Assembly: GCF_002159535.1 (NCBI RefSeq)
Contig: NZ_NFIU01000002.1
Location: 124,001-188,000 of the forward strand
Source of the DNA: Olsenella sp. An290
GTDB taxonomy: Bacteria > Actinomycetota > Coriobacteriia > Coriobacteriales > Atopobiaceae
Reading direction: 5' to 3'
DNA: 64,000 nucleotides
Positions 20,440-28,815 of this stretch are shown one piece after another. Made by a program: the position numbers and the translations under genes. Under the pieces are notes generated by a model. The model ran no database searches. It had not been told where the DNA came from and was given only the letters and a program-made list of their open reading frames with translations. Position 1 is the first letter of the stretch. Every line of letters begins with the position of its first letter.

Positions 20440-23400
20440 TTACGCATCAACCACCTTTCCGGTCGTACGGTCGAGTCGCTGCGAGACCACGCGGCTCACG
20501 CCGTCGGCCTGCATGGAGACGCCATAGAGGACGTCGGCCTGCTCCATCGTGCGGCGCTGGTGCGAGATCACGATGAGCTGCGTGGTCTCCTTGAGCCGCT
20601 CGATGGCGTCGAGCAGCTTGGAGAGGTTGGAGTCGTCGAGCGCGGCCTCGACCTCGTCGAAGACGTAGAACGGCACGGTGCGCACCTTGTAGACCGCGAA
20701 GAGCAGGGCAAGCGCCGTGAGGGACTTCTCGCCGCCGCTCATGAGCATCATCTTGGCAAGGCGCTTGCCGCGCGGCTGGGCCACGATCTCGATGCCGGTG
20801 TCGGAGGGGTTGTCCGGGTCCGTCATCTCGATGTGCGCCTGGCCGCCCGGGAAGAGCAGCGAGAAGATCTCCGAGAAGTTCTCGTTCACCTTGTCGAAGA
20901 CGGCGAGGAACCGGCTGCGCATCTTGCGGTCGATCGCCGCGGTGATCTTCTTGAGCGAGGAGCGGGCGCTCTCGAGGTCCTCGACCTGCTCTCCGATGTA
21001 GTCCGCGCGCTGCTTGAGCCGCAGGTACTCGTCCATGGCCACCTCGTTGACCGGGCCGATGGACTCGATCTGGCGGCGCAGCTCCGCCACGCGGCGCTCG
21101 GCGGCGCCGCGGTCCTCCGGCGAGGGCAGCGCGAGCGCGTCGTCAAGGATCGCGCCCGTTGCCGTGATCGCGTTGATCGCGGTCTCCACCTGCACCTCGA
21201 GGCGACCGAGGTCGACCTTGACCTCGGAGGCGGACGCGCGGGCCCGCTCGAGCCCCTCGCGGGCCGAGGAGACGGCGTCCTTCGCCTCCCCGATCGTGCG
21301 CTTGAGGGAGTCGGAGTCCGCCTCGGCGAGCGAGGCGCGGTCCTCGAGGCGCGCCGCCCACTCGAGGGCGCGGGCGCGGATCTCCTCGTAGCGGTCGTGG
21401 AGCGGGTCCACGCGCAGGCGCACCACCTCGAGGGCGCGCGCGGCCTGCTCGGTGCCGGCGATGCGCGCGTCGAGGTCGCTCGCGCGGCGCGCGAGGTCCC
21501 GCTCGCGGGACGCGAGGTTGCTCTTGCGCTCCTTGGCCATGGCGGCCTCGAGGCGGGCGTCCGAGAGGGCCCGGCTCGCCTGGCCCTGCGCGCGGATGGC
21601 CTCCTCGTGCTCGTCGGCGAGCGCGGAGAGCTCTCCCTCGAGCGCCTCGGCCCGCTCGCGCGCGGCGCGGGCCGCGGCGCGGTGGCCGTCGATCTGCCGA
21701 CGGGCCTCGGCGGCCTTCTCGGAGGCGGCCTCGCGGCGGCGGGTCACCTGGGCGCGCTCGGAGGCCGCGCCCGAGAGCAGGGCCTCGAGGCGGCCGCGCT
21801 CGGAGGTGGCCGAGGAGAGCTCGGCGGAGAGGCGCGCGACCTCCCCCTTGGCCCGGGCGCTCGCCTCGCGGGCCTCGGAGAGGGCGCGCTCGGCGCCCTC
21901 GACGCGCTCGCAGGCGGCCCCGAGCGCGTCCTCGAGCTCGGGCAGGCCCGCCTCGAGGGCGCGGATGCGGCGCTTGCGCTCGAGGGCGCCGGCCTCGTTC
22001 GTGGGGGCGGTGCCCACGTGGAGGCGACCGTCGGGCAGCACGGCCACGCCGTCAGCCGTCACGTAGGTGAGCTGGGGCGCGCGCTCGTGGCCGGCCATGG
22101 CCTCGGCGGCGCTCCCCACGAGCCTCACGTCGCCGAGCAGCGCGTGAAGGAGGTCGCGGGCGCCCTCGGGGACGCGCAGGCGAGAGACGACGGGCTCGCC
22201 CGGCGCGTCCGCGGCGTCGGCCGTGGCGGCGCGGGCCGCGCGCGAGACGATGGTCGCCCGCCCGCCCGCGTCGGCGAGGCCGAGCGCGGACTCGGCGAGG
22301 GTGGCCGCCTCGTCGGGGCCGGGGACGACGAGGGCGGCGAGGTCGTCGCCGAGCAGCTGCTCGAGCAGGGCCTCGACGGCAGGGTCGGTCTCGATGAGGT
22401 CGGCGAGCCGGCACTCGACGCCGAGGTCGCCCCGCTCGGCGAGCGCCGCGACGAGCGGGCTCGCCTTCTCCACGTCGGCGTCCACGGAGCGCAGCGCCTC
22501 GAGGGTGGCGCGCGAGGAGGACAGCTGCGAGCGCGCCTCGGCCTCCTCGCGCCGGGCGGCCTCGAGCTCGCCGGCGTGGGCGCTGATGGCCCCCGCGAGG
22601 CGGTCGGACTCGCCGCGGGCCTCCTCGAGCTCGCCGGCGAGGCGCTCGGCCGCCTCGGAGCGCTCCCTCAGCGCCTCCTCGGCCGTCCGGACGCTCTCCT
22701 CGAGCTGCTCGAGGCGCGAGACGAACATCTGGTCCTCGACCTCGGCGTTGCCGATCTGGTCCTCGAGCTTGGCATAGGCGAGCGTCTCGCGGTCCGCCTC
22801 GGCGCGGGCGGCGCGCTCGTCTGCGGTGAGGCGCGAGATCCGGGCGTCGAGCTCCTTGCGGCGTGCCACCGCCTCGTGCGAGGCGCGGGAGAGCTCGTCG
22901 AGGCCCTCCCTGAGGTCGGCCTCGCGGACGGTGAGGTCGGAGAGCTCGCTGGCCACGCGCTCGTGCTCGACGCGGGCGTCCCCGCGCTGCTTCTCCATGG
23001 AGGAGAGCTGCATCCGCATGTCGGAGAGGCGCGCGACCATGTTACGCCCCTTCTCCTCGAGCAGGCGCATGTCGGAGTCCATCCTGCCCAGGACGTCCTG
23101 CATGCGGCGGCGCTGCTCTCCGAGGTCGCCCACGAAGAGGCCCTTCTCCTCGAGGAGCAGCTGGAGCTTCTCGAGCTCGGCGCTCTTCTCGTCGAGGCGG
23201 TACTGGGCGAGCTCCACCGCGGCGTCGGCCTCGTTGCCGCGGGCGGTGAGGCGCAGGTAGCTCTCCTGGAGGCGGCGCAGGTCGTCGACGGCGAGCTGCA
23301 CCTCGAGGCCCTTGAGCTCGTCGGTGAGCTCGTGGGCGCGCCGGGCCTTGTCGACCTGGCGCTCGAGCGGGCGGAGCTGCCGGGCGATCTCGCGCGAGAG

Positions 23401-23979
23401 GACCTTGGCGCGGGCGAGGTTCTCGTCCATCGAGACGAGCTTCCTCTGGCTGCGCTCCTTGCGGCGGCGGTGCTTGGAGATGTCGGCCGCCTCCTCGATG
23501 AGCGCGCGGCGCTCCTCCGGGCGGCTCGAGAGGATGGAGTCGAGCTTGCCCTGGGAGATGATCGAGTGCGTCTCCTTGCCGAGGCCCGAGTCGTGCAGGA
23601 TGTCCTGGACGTCCATGAGGCGCGCCGGGGAGCCGTTGATGAGGTACTCGGACTCGCCGGAGCGGTACATCCGGCGCGTGATCCCGACCTCGGAGAAGTC
23701 GATGGGCAGCGTGTGGTCGGAGTTGTCGAGCACGAGCGTGACCTCGGCCACGCCCACGGCGCCGCGCGCCGACGAGCCGGAGAAGATCACGTCCTCCATC
23801 GCCTGGCCGCGCAGCATCTTGGCGCTCTGCTCGCCGAGGACCCAGAGGATCGAGTCGGAGACGTTCGACTTGCCCGACCCGTTGGGGCCCACCACCACGG
23901 TGAGGCCCGGGTCAAAGGTCATCTGGGTCTTGTCGGCAAAGGACTTGAACCCCTTGAGTGTGAGCGACTTCAGGTACAC
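20440..23979 (-). CDS. smc: Chromosome segregation ATPase SMC
   Basis: 1179 residues, the normal length. Walker A VGPNGSGKSNVSDS is at the N-terminus. Two long coiled coils flank a hinge (about residues 515-650). The C-terminal head has the signature LMSGGEKSLTALAL and Walker B YVFDEVEAALDD. SMC dimers with ScpAB organise and segregate the chromosome. It is followed directly by ftsY and preceded by rnc with a 21-base gap, the classic rnc-smc-ftsY-ffh order. Confidence 0.97.
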   Translation of the reverse strand: MYLKSLTLKGFKSFADKTQMTFDPGLTVVVGPNGSGKSNVSDSILWVLGEQSAKMLRGQAMEDVIFSGSSARGAVGVAEVTLVLDNSDHTLPIDFSEVGITRRMYRSGESEYLINGSPARLMDVQDILHDSGLGKETHSIISQGKLDSILSSRPEERRALIEEAADISKHRRRKERSQRKLVSMDENLARAKVLSREIARQLRPLERQVDKARRAHELTDELKGLEVQLAVDDLRRLQESYLRLTARGNEADAAVELAQYRLDEKSAELEKLQLLLEEKGLFVGDLGEQRRRMQDVLGRMDSDMRLLEEKGRNMVARLSDMRMQLSSMEKQRGDARVEHERVASELSDLTVREADLREGLDELSRASHEAVARRKELDARISRLTADERAARAEADRETLAYAKLEDQIGNAEVEDQMFVSRLEQLEESVRTAEEALRERSEAAERLAGELEEARGESDRLAGAISAHAGELEAARREEAEARSQLSSSRATLEALRSVDADVEKASPLVAALAERGDLGVECRLADLIETDPAVEALLEQLLGDDLAALVVPGPDEAATLAESALGLADAGGRATIVSRAARAATADAADAPGEPVVSRLRVPEGARDLLHALLGDVRLVGSAAEAMAGHERAPQLTYVTADGVAVLPDGRLHVGTAPTNEAGALERKRRIRALEAGLPELEDALGAACERVEGAERALSEAREASARAKGEVARLSAELSSATSERGRLEALLSGAASERAQVTRRREAASEKAAEARRQIDGHRAAARAARERAEALEGELSALADEHEEAIRAQGQASRALSDARLEAAMAKERKSNLASRERDLARRASDLDARIAGTEQAARALEVVRLRVDPLHDRYEEIRARALEWAARLEDRASLAEADSDSLKRTIGEAKDAVSSAREGLERARASASEVKVDLGRLEVQVETAINAITATGAILDDALALPSPEDRGAAERRVAELRRQIESIGPVNEVAMDEYLRLKQRADYIGEQVEDLESARSSLKKITAAIDRKMRSRFLAVFDKVNENFSEIFSLLFPGGQAHIEMTDPDNPSDTGIEIVAQPRGKRLAKMMLMSGGEKSLTALALLFAVYKVRTVPFYVFDEVEAALDDSNLSKLLDAIERLKETTQLIVISHQRRTMEQADVLYGVSMQADGVSRVVSQRLDRTTGKVVDA

Positions 23980-24000
23980 CGGATCCCTCTGCCTTTCGTG

Positions 24001-24729
24001 CTAGTTGGTGATGCCGGCACCGGCGAAGTCGCCCTCGCCGGCGTACCCCATGCGGACGAGCGCGTCGAGGGCGGCGGCGCTCTCGGAGGACTTCTTCGAG
24101 GGGCCCGAGCCGCGCCCGATGCGGCGCCCCTCCACCATGACCACGGAGGTGAAGGTGGGGTCGTGGGCGGGGCCCTCCTCGGAGACGAGCTTGTACTCCG
24201 GGCCGCAGCGCAGGTCACGCTGGGTGACCTCCTGGAGGCGCGACTTGGGGCTGATGGGCTTCTTCGAGAGCGCGGGCGAGACCTCGGGGCCGAGAGTGCG
24301 CATGACGAACTCGTGCGCGGCCGTGTAGCCGGCGTCCAGGTAGAGCGCGCCCACGATGGCCTCGTAGACGTTCTCGAGGGCCGAGTGCATGCCGCGGGCG
24401 CCCGTGCCACGCTCGGACTCGCCCATGAGGATGAGCGGGCCCACGCCGAGGCGCTCGGCCACGCTCGAGAGCATGCGGCCGGACACGAGCGAGATCTTGG
24501 CCTGGGTGAGCTCGCCCTCGTCCATCTCGGGGAAGCGGGTGAAGAGGTCCATGGCCACGATGGCCCCCAGGACGGAGTCGCCGAGGAACTCGAGGCGCTC
24601 GTAGGAGGCCGCATGGGACTTGCCCTCGGCCGCCGACGGGTGCGTGAGCGCGGCGACGATGAGGTCCTGGTTTTCGAAGTGGTGGCCGCAGACGCGCTCC
24701 GCCTCGGCCACCCGGCGATGCATCTTCAA
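24001..24729 (-). CDS. rnc: Ribonuclease III
   Basis: About 240 residues. The endonuclease domain contains the catalytic signature ERLEFLGDSVLGAIV and the downstream ENVYEAIVGALYLDAGY with its acidic residues. A C-terminal double-stranded RNA-binding domain follows (EYKLVSEEGPAHDPTF to the end). It processes rRNA and structured RNAs. The first codon could be TTG at 24727-24729, eight bases after a GGGGG site in the acpP stop region, or the ATG two codons later. Confidence 0.95.
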   Translation of the reverse strand: MKMHRRVAEAERVCGHHFENQDLIVAALTHPSAAEGKSHAASYERLEFLGDSVLGAIVAMDLFTRFPEMDEGELTQAKISLVSGRMLSSVAERLGVGPLILMGESERGTGARGMHSALENVYEAIVGALYLDAGYTAAHEFVMRTLGPEVSPALSKKPISPKSRLQEVTQRDLRCGPEYKLVSEEGPAHDPTFTSVVMVEGRRIGRGSGPSKKSSESAAALDALVRMGYAGEGDFAGAGITN

Positions 24730-24741
24730 CGAACGTGCCCC

Positions 24742-24981
24742 CTACTGGGCCGCCTCGATGGCGTCGACGACCTGCCCGATGGTGGCGACGCGCGAGACGG
24801 CCTCGTCGTCCATCGTGAGGCCGAACTCGTCCTCGATGGCGGTCACGAGCTCGAGCAGGTCAAACGAGTCGGCGCCGAGGCTCTTGAACTCGGTGGCCTC
24901 CGTGAGCTGCGTGCCCTCGCCGAGGGAGAGGGTGTCCTCGACGACCTCGACGACCTTCTCGAAGATGGCGTCACGATCCAT
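24742..24981 (-). CDS. acpP: Acyl carrier protein
   Basis: 79 acidic residues, normal length. The phosphopantetheine serine is in GADSFDLLELV; the usual DSL is DSF here. It carries acyl chains in fatty-acid synthesis. Located between plsX and rnc, the common order plsX-acpP-rnc. Confidence 0.95.
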   Translation of the reverse strand: MDRDAIFEKVVEVVEDTLSLGEGTQLTEATEFKSLGADSFDLLELVTAIEDEFGLTMDDEAVSRVATIGQVVDAIEAAQ

Positions 24982-25037
24982 GTTCTCCTCCTTGCGACGG
25001 GGGCGCCTGCGCCCCGCTTCTTCTGTGGGCGGCCTTG

Positions 25038-26027
25038 CTAGCGCGAGAGGTCGCAGGCCGCGGCGACCTTCTCCGTGAGGCCGGCGCGCACCGCGGCGGC
25101 GGCCGCGAGCGTGCCCTGGCAGACGGCGCGGGCGCTCGTGGCGCCATGCCCCTTCACGACGGGGGCGCGCAGGCCCAGAAGGACCGCGCCGCCGTACTCG
25201 TCCCCCGAGAGCTCCGTGGCCATGGACCTGAGCGCGTCCCTGAGCAGCGCCATGCCGAGCTTGTTGGTGAGGGAGGCGCCCATCGCGGCCTTGAGGCGCG
25301 ACAGGACGAACTTGCCCGTCCCCTCGATGGACTTGAGCGCCACGTTGCCGGTGAAGCCGTCGGCCACGATGACGTCAAAGGTGCCGGCGAGGATGTCGGT
25401 CCCCTCGGCGTTGCCCGCAAATCCGCAGTCGCCCGCCTCGAGCGCCGCGTGATAGGCGAGCGCCATCTCGGAGCCCTTGGTGTCCTCCGAGCCGTTGCAG
25501 AGAAGGCCCACGCGCGGCTCGGCGACGCCCATGACGGCACGCGCGTAGGCGCGGCCCATGTGCGCGAACTGCACGAGGACGTCGGGCTTGACGTCGGCGT
25601 TGGCGCCCATGTCAAGAAAGACCGTGCTCTTCCCGGAGACGCCGGGGAACGGCAGCGAGAGCGCCGGGCGCTTCACGCCCTTGAGGCGCCCCACGCCAAA
25701 GGTGGCCGCCGTGAGCACGGCGCCGGTGGAGCCGGCCGAGAAGAGCCCGTCGGCCTCCCCCGCGCGCACGGCCGCGGCCGCCCGGACGATGCTCGCGTCC
25801 TTCTTCTGGCGCACGGCCTGGGCGGGATGCTCGGACATGGAGATGACCTCGGTGGTGACAAGGGCACGGGCGCGGGCGTGCGACGCGCAGAAGGGCTCGA
25901 CGACGCCTGCGTCGCCCGCGACGAGGACCTCGAGGTCGGGGTCGGCGGAAAGCGCCTGCTCGACGCCGCGCAGAAGCTCCTCGGGCTCCTTGTCGGCACC
26001 CATGACATCAACGCATATCGTGGTCAT
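25038..26027 (-). CDS. plsX: Phosphate acyltransferase PlsX
   Basis: 329 residues. The N-terminus has the family VDVMGADKEPEEL segment and the middle has the glycine-rich FSAGSTGAVLTAATFGVGR region. PlsX makes acyl-phosphate from acyl-ACP for phospholipid synthesis and needs the acpP product encoded next to it. A CATAAT hexamer near 26066-26071 may be its -10 box; an intrinsic terminator separates it from rpmF. Confidence 0.95.
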   Translation of the reverse strand: MTTICVDVMGADKEPEELLRGVEQALSADPDLEVLVAGDAGVVEPFCASHARARALVTTEVISMSEHPAQAVRQKKDASIVRAAAAVRAGEADGLFSAGSTGAVLTAATFGVGRLKGVKRPALSLPFPGVSGKSTVFLDMGANADVKPDVLVQFAHMGRAYARAVMGVAEPRVGLLCNGSEDTKGSEMALAYHAALEAGDCGFAGNAEGTDILAGTFDVIVADGFTGNVALKSIEGTGKFVLSRLKAAMGASLTNKLGMALLRDALRSMATELSGDEYGGAVLLGLRAPVVKGHGATSARAVCQGTLAAAAAVRAGLTEKVAAACDLSR

Positions 26028-26116
26028 GACCCCTCCTTCTGGCCGTAACGCTCTCCAACCTCACCATTATGCCGCAACGGCGCGCCGAATGCCGGGGCGA
26101 GGCCGCCCCCCCGATA

Positions 26117-26148
26117 CAAAAGGGGGCCGGCCCCAACGGGCCGGCCCC
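26117..26148 (-). terminator. Intrinsic terminator of the yceD-rpmF unit
   Basis: GGGGCCGGCCC / GGGCCGGCCCC stem around a GTT loop on the minus strand, followed by CTTTTG. It is placed directly after rpmF. Confidence 0.85.
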
Positions 26149-26170
26149 ACGGGCGCGCTCTTGTGCGTCA

Positions 26171-26350
26171 CTACTCGGTGACGATGACCTCACGGTCCTT
26201 GTAGTGGCCGCAGTTGGGGCACACGTGGTGCGGAAGCTTGGGGGCGCCGCACTGCGGGCACACGGAACGGGCCGGGGCGTCGATCCTGCTGTTGGCGGAA
26301 CGACGGGTGTGGGTGGCGCTGCGGCCCTTCTTTTGCTTGGGTACTGCCAT
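26171..26350 (-). CDS. rpmF: 50S ribosomal protein L32
   Basis: 59 residues beginning MAVPKQKKGRSATHTRRS, the standard L32 start. CPQC and CPNC form a zinc ribbon, so this is the zinc-binding version. A longer in-frame start is ignored because L32 begins at this methionine. Paired with yceD upstream, as in most bacteria. TATAGT near 26435 suggests an additional promoter. Confidence 0.97.
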   Translation of the reverse strand: MAVPKQKKGRSATHTRRSANSRIDAPARSVCPQCGAPKLPHHVCPNCGHYKDREVIVTE

Positions 26351-26470
26351 GTCAAACTCTCCTGTTCGCAAACGTATGCCCCTCCGCTCGCGCACGGAGG
26401 CAGGCTATCGCCAAAGTCATGCGAGGAAGTACTATAGCACGTCTCTTCCCAAAGAGCACGAAATCAGCAA

Positions 26471-27070
26471 TTATCCACGCTTGGGCTCCGGGGAGCCGCT
26501 CGGCTGCTCCCCCGCCTCCCCCAGGTCGAGCCCGGCAAGGGCGGAGAAGGGCGAGGCGGCCAGGCGCTCCCGCTCGCGCTCGGCGGCGAGCTTGGAGGCG
26601 TGCCCGCAGTCCCCCTCGTTGAGGTTGGCGCCGCAGACCGGGCAGAGCCCCGCGCAGTCCTCGCGGCAGAGCACCACGAAGGGGGTCTCCATCACGAGGG
26701 CGCACGCAAGGGCCCCCGAGAGGTCGATCGTGTTGTCCGGCGCGACGAGCTCGAAGTCGGCCTCGTCCTCGTCCTCGCCCATCTGCTCGGGCTCCTCGAA
26801 GAGGTAGTAGCCGTCGACCTCGGCGTCAACGTCAAAGGCCGCGTCCTCGAGGCAGCGGTCGCAGGTGCCCACCACATGGGCGCGCACGAGGCCCGTCGCG
26901 AGGATGCCCTCGCCCGCGTTGGTGAGGACGAGGTCGTAGTCGATCCCGGAGGGAAGGCGGAACTCGTGGTCGCCGAGCTCGTAGGAGGGCTCGTCGAGGT
27001 GGCCCGCCAGCGTCCAGGTGTCCCCGGGGTTGGCCAGGCGCTCGTCAAGGGAGACGATCAGCGGCTCCAT
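26471..27070 (-). CDS. yceD: YceD/DUF177-family protein
   Basis: 199 residues. A conserved cysteine pair (CDRCLED) and a later CREDCAGLCPVCGANLN segment mark the DUF177 family, which is linked to 23S rRNA or L32 accumulation and is normally next to rpmF. The C-terminal 40 residues are charged and low complexity. It starts two bases after the stop of the coiled-coil gene. Confidence 0.88.
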   Translation of the reverse strand: MEPLIVSLDERLANPGDTWTLAGHLDEPSYELGDHEFRLPSGIDYDLVLTNAGEGILATGLVRAHVVGTCDRCLEDAAFDVDAEVDGYYLFEEPEQMGEDEDEADFELVAPDNTIDLSGALACALVMETPFVVLCREDCAGLCPVCGANLNEGDCGHASKLAAERERERLAASPFSALAGLDLGEAGEQPSGSPEPKRG

Positions 27071-27072
27071 GG

Positions 27073-27570
27073 CTACCAGGGCACGTTGTTGGTGGTGTTG
27101 CGGGCACCCGAGTTCTCGTCGAGCGTCTGGCGCACGCGCGTCACGGAGCTCGTGAGGCTCTTGAGGTTCTCCTCGAGGTGCGCGAGCACGGTGTCGGCGT
27201 ACTCCTCGGCGTTGTAGCGGGTGTCGCGCTCGTACTGAGCGGCCTGGTCGCGGATGCCGTCGGCCTGCTGCTGGGCCAGGCGCACGATCTCCTGGTCGCC
27301 CGCGAGGATCATGGCCTGCTGCTGGGCGTCCGCGATGATGGAGTTGGCCTGCTGCTGGGCGCTGTCGATGCGCTCCTGCTCCTCCTTGAGGATGCGGCGC
27401 GCGTCGGTGAACTCCTGCGGGAAGACGCGACGAATCTCGTCCAGAATCTCATAGATGTCCTGGGCGTCGACGATCTTCTTCTGGCCGTTGTCCATGAGCG
27501 GGGACTTGGCCTCGCTCACGATCTGCTCGAGCTCGTCGACCAAGCTCTCGATTTCCTCACCTGGCTGCAT
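27073..27570 (-). CDS. DivIVA-like coiled-coil protein
   Basis: 165 residues, mostly alpha-helical, with a long Gln/Ala-rich coiled coil (EEQERIDSAQQQANSIIADA onward). It resembles the ATPase/DivIVA-like proteins found before yceD-rpmF in actinobacteria. A role in division or cell-pole organisation is plausible but not shown. It is the first gene of this unit; TACTAT near 27637 may be the -10 element. Confidence 0.7.
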   Translation of the reverse strand: MQPGEEIESLVDELEQIVSEAKSPLMDNGQKKIVDAQDIYEILDEIRRVFPQEFTDARRILKEEQERIDSAQQQANSIIADAQQQAMILAGDQEIVRLAQQQADGIRDQAAQYERDTRYNAEEYADTVLAHLEENLKSLTSSVTRVRQTLDENSGARNTTNNVPW

Positions 27571-27698
27571 CTATGGTTCCTTTCACCTGATCAAGCGGGC
27601 GCGCGGGCCCGAGTCAGAGCCTATCTCCCTAGCATAGTAGCAGATTGGGGACCTCTGCACGAAACGTGCGCGCGGGGCGCGGGGCCTCAACGCCTCAC

Positions 27699-28229
27699 TT
27701 AGGCCTGGGCGGCCTCGGCGCCGTAGTGCTCGCGCAGGCGCTCGTCCACGTTGGCGGGGACGAGGATGCTCACGTCGGAGCCCATCGCGGCGATCTCGCG
27801 CACGATCGAGGACGAGACGTAGCCGTACTCCGGGCTCGACATGACGAAGATCGACTCGAGGTCGGGCGCCATGTGGCTGTTGAGGTCGGCCTGCTGGAGC
27901 TCGTACTCGAAGTCCGTCATCGCGCGCAGGCCCTTGACCACGCCGCCCGCGCCGAGCTCGTGGCAGAAGCTCACGAGCAGCCCCCGGAAGGGCGCAACCT
28001 CGATGTCGTCGGGCAGCCCCTCCACGCGGAGCGCCTCGCGGATCATCTCGACGCGCTCCTCGAGGGTGAAGGCCGTGCCCCGGCCGTTCTTGTTGGCCGA
28101 GGCGGCCACGGCGACGGTCACCCGGGGAAAGAGCCTCCGGGCACGGCGGATGACGTCGATGTGGCCCAGGGTGACCGGGTCGAAGGTGCCCGGGACGACG
28201 ACGTGCGAGATGATGGGCTCGGCGGCCAT
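27699..28229 (-). CDS. coaD: Phosphopantetheine adenylyltransferase
   Basis: 176 residues. Nucleotidyltransferase motif PGTFDPVTLGH at the N-terminus and the C-terminal SSSIVREIA motif are intact, as is KGLRAMTDFEYE. It catalyses the fourth step of coenzyme A synthesis and so supplies the cofactor of the ACP encoded nearby. It follows rsmD by four bases; rsmD-coaD is a very common pair. Confidence 0.96.
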   Translation of the reverse strand: MAAEPIISHVVVPGTFDPVTLGHIDVIRRARRLFPRVTVAVAASANKNGRGTAFTLEERVEMIREALRVEGLPDDIEVAPFRGLLVSFCHELGAGGVVKGLRAMTDFEYELQQADLNSHMAPDLESIFVMSSPEYGYVSSSIVREIAAMGSDVSILVPANVDERLREHYGAEAAQA

Positions 28230-28233
28230 GCGC

Positions 28234-28815
28234 TCACTCCCCCTTCACCGCGACCATGAGGTCGACGGTCGAGATTCCCTTGGTCCTGCTCTTCCTGGGC
28301 TCGAGCAGGCCCGGGCAGGAAAGCCCGGGCGCCGACGCCGCGTGCTCGTAGACCACGACGGCCCCGTCCGCGAGCTGCCCCGTCCGGGAGAGCTCGCGGA
28401 CAAGCCCGGAGACCCGCTCCGCCTCCACGGCATAGGGAGGGTCCAGGAAGACGACGTCGAAAGGCGCCCCCGCAAGGCCGCGCCCCGCGAGCTGGAAGAC
28501 GTCTCCCGCGAGCGAGAAGAACTCCCCCTCCCCCGCCCCGAGCGCCCGCGCGCTGCGCCTCACGCGCGCGGCGGCACGGCGGTCGCGGTCCACGAAGGTG
28601 GCCCGCGCCGCGCCGCGCGAGAGGAGCTCGAGCCCCATGGCGCCCGACCCCGCGAAGGCGTCGAGCACCGCGCTCCCGGACAGGTCGAGCCCCGCGGCCG
28701 AGAGGATCATCGAGGCGATGGCCTCGCGCGTCCGGTCGGTCGTGGGCCGCGTGGTCCCGCGCCCCTCGGGCGCCTCGATGGCGCGTCCGCGCCACTTTCC
28801 TCCAACGATCCTCAT
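28234..28815 (-). CDS. rsmD: 16S rRNA (guanine966-N2)-methyltransferase
   Basis: 193 residues starting MRIVGGKWRGRAIEAPEG. S-adenosylmethionine motif I is LDAFAGSGAMGLELLSRG and the catalytic motif IV is FLDPPY. The start overlaps the recG stop as ATGA (28812-28815), which indicates translational coupling and fixes the start. Confidence 0.95.
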   Translation of the reverse strand: MRIVGGKWRGRAIEAPEGRGTTRPTTDRTREAIASMILSAAGLDLSGSAVLDAFAGSGAMGLELLSRGAARATFVDRDRRAAARVRRSARALGAGEGEFFSLAGDVFQLAGRGLAGAPFDVVFLDPPYAVEAERVSGLVRELSRTGQLADGAVVVYEHAASAPGLSCPGLLEPRKSRTKGISTVDLMVAVKGE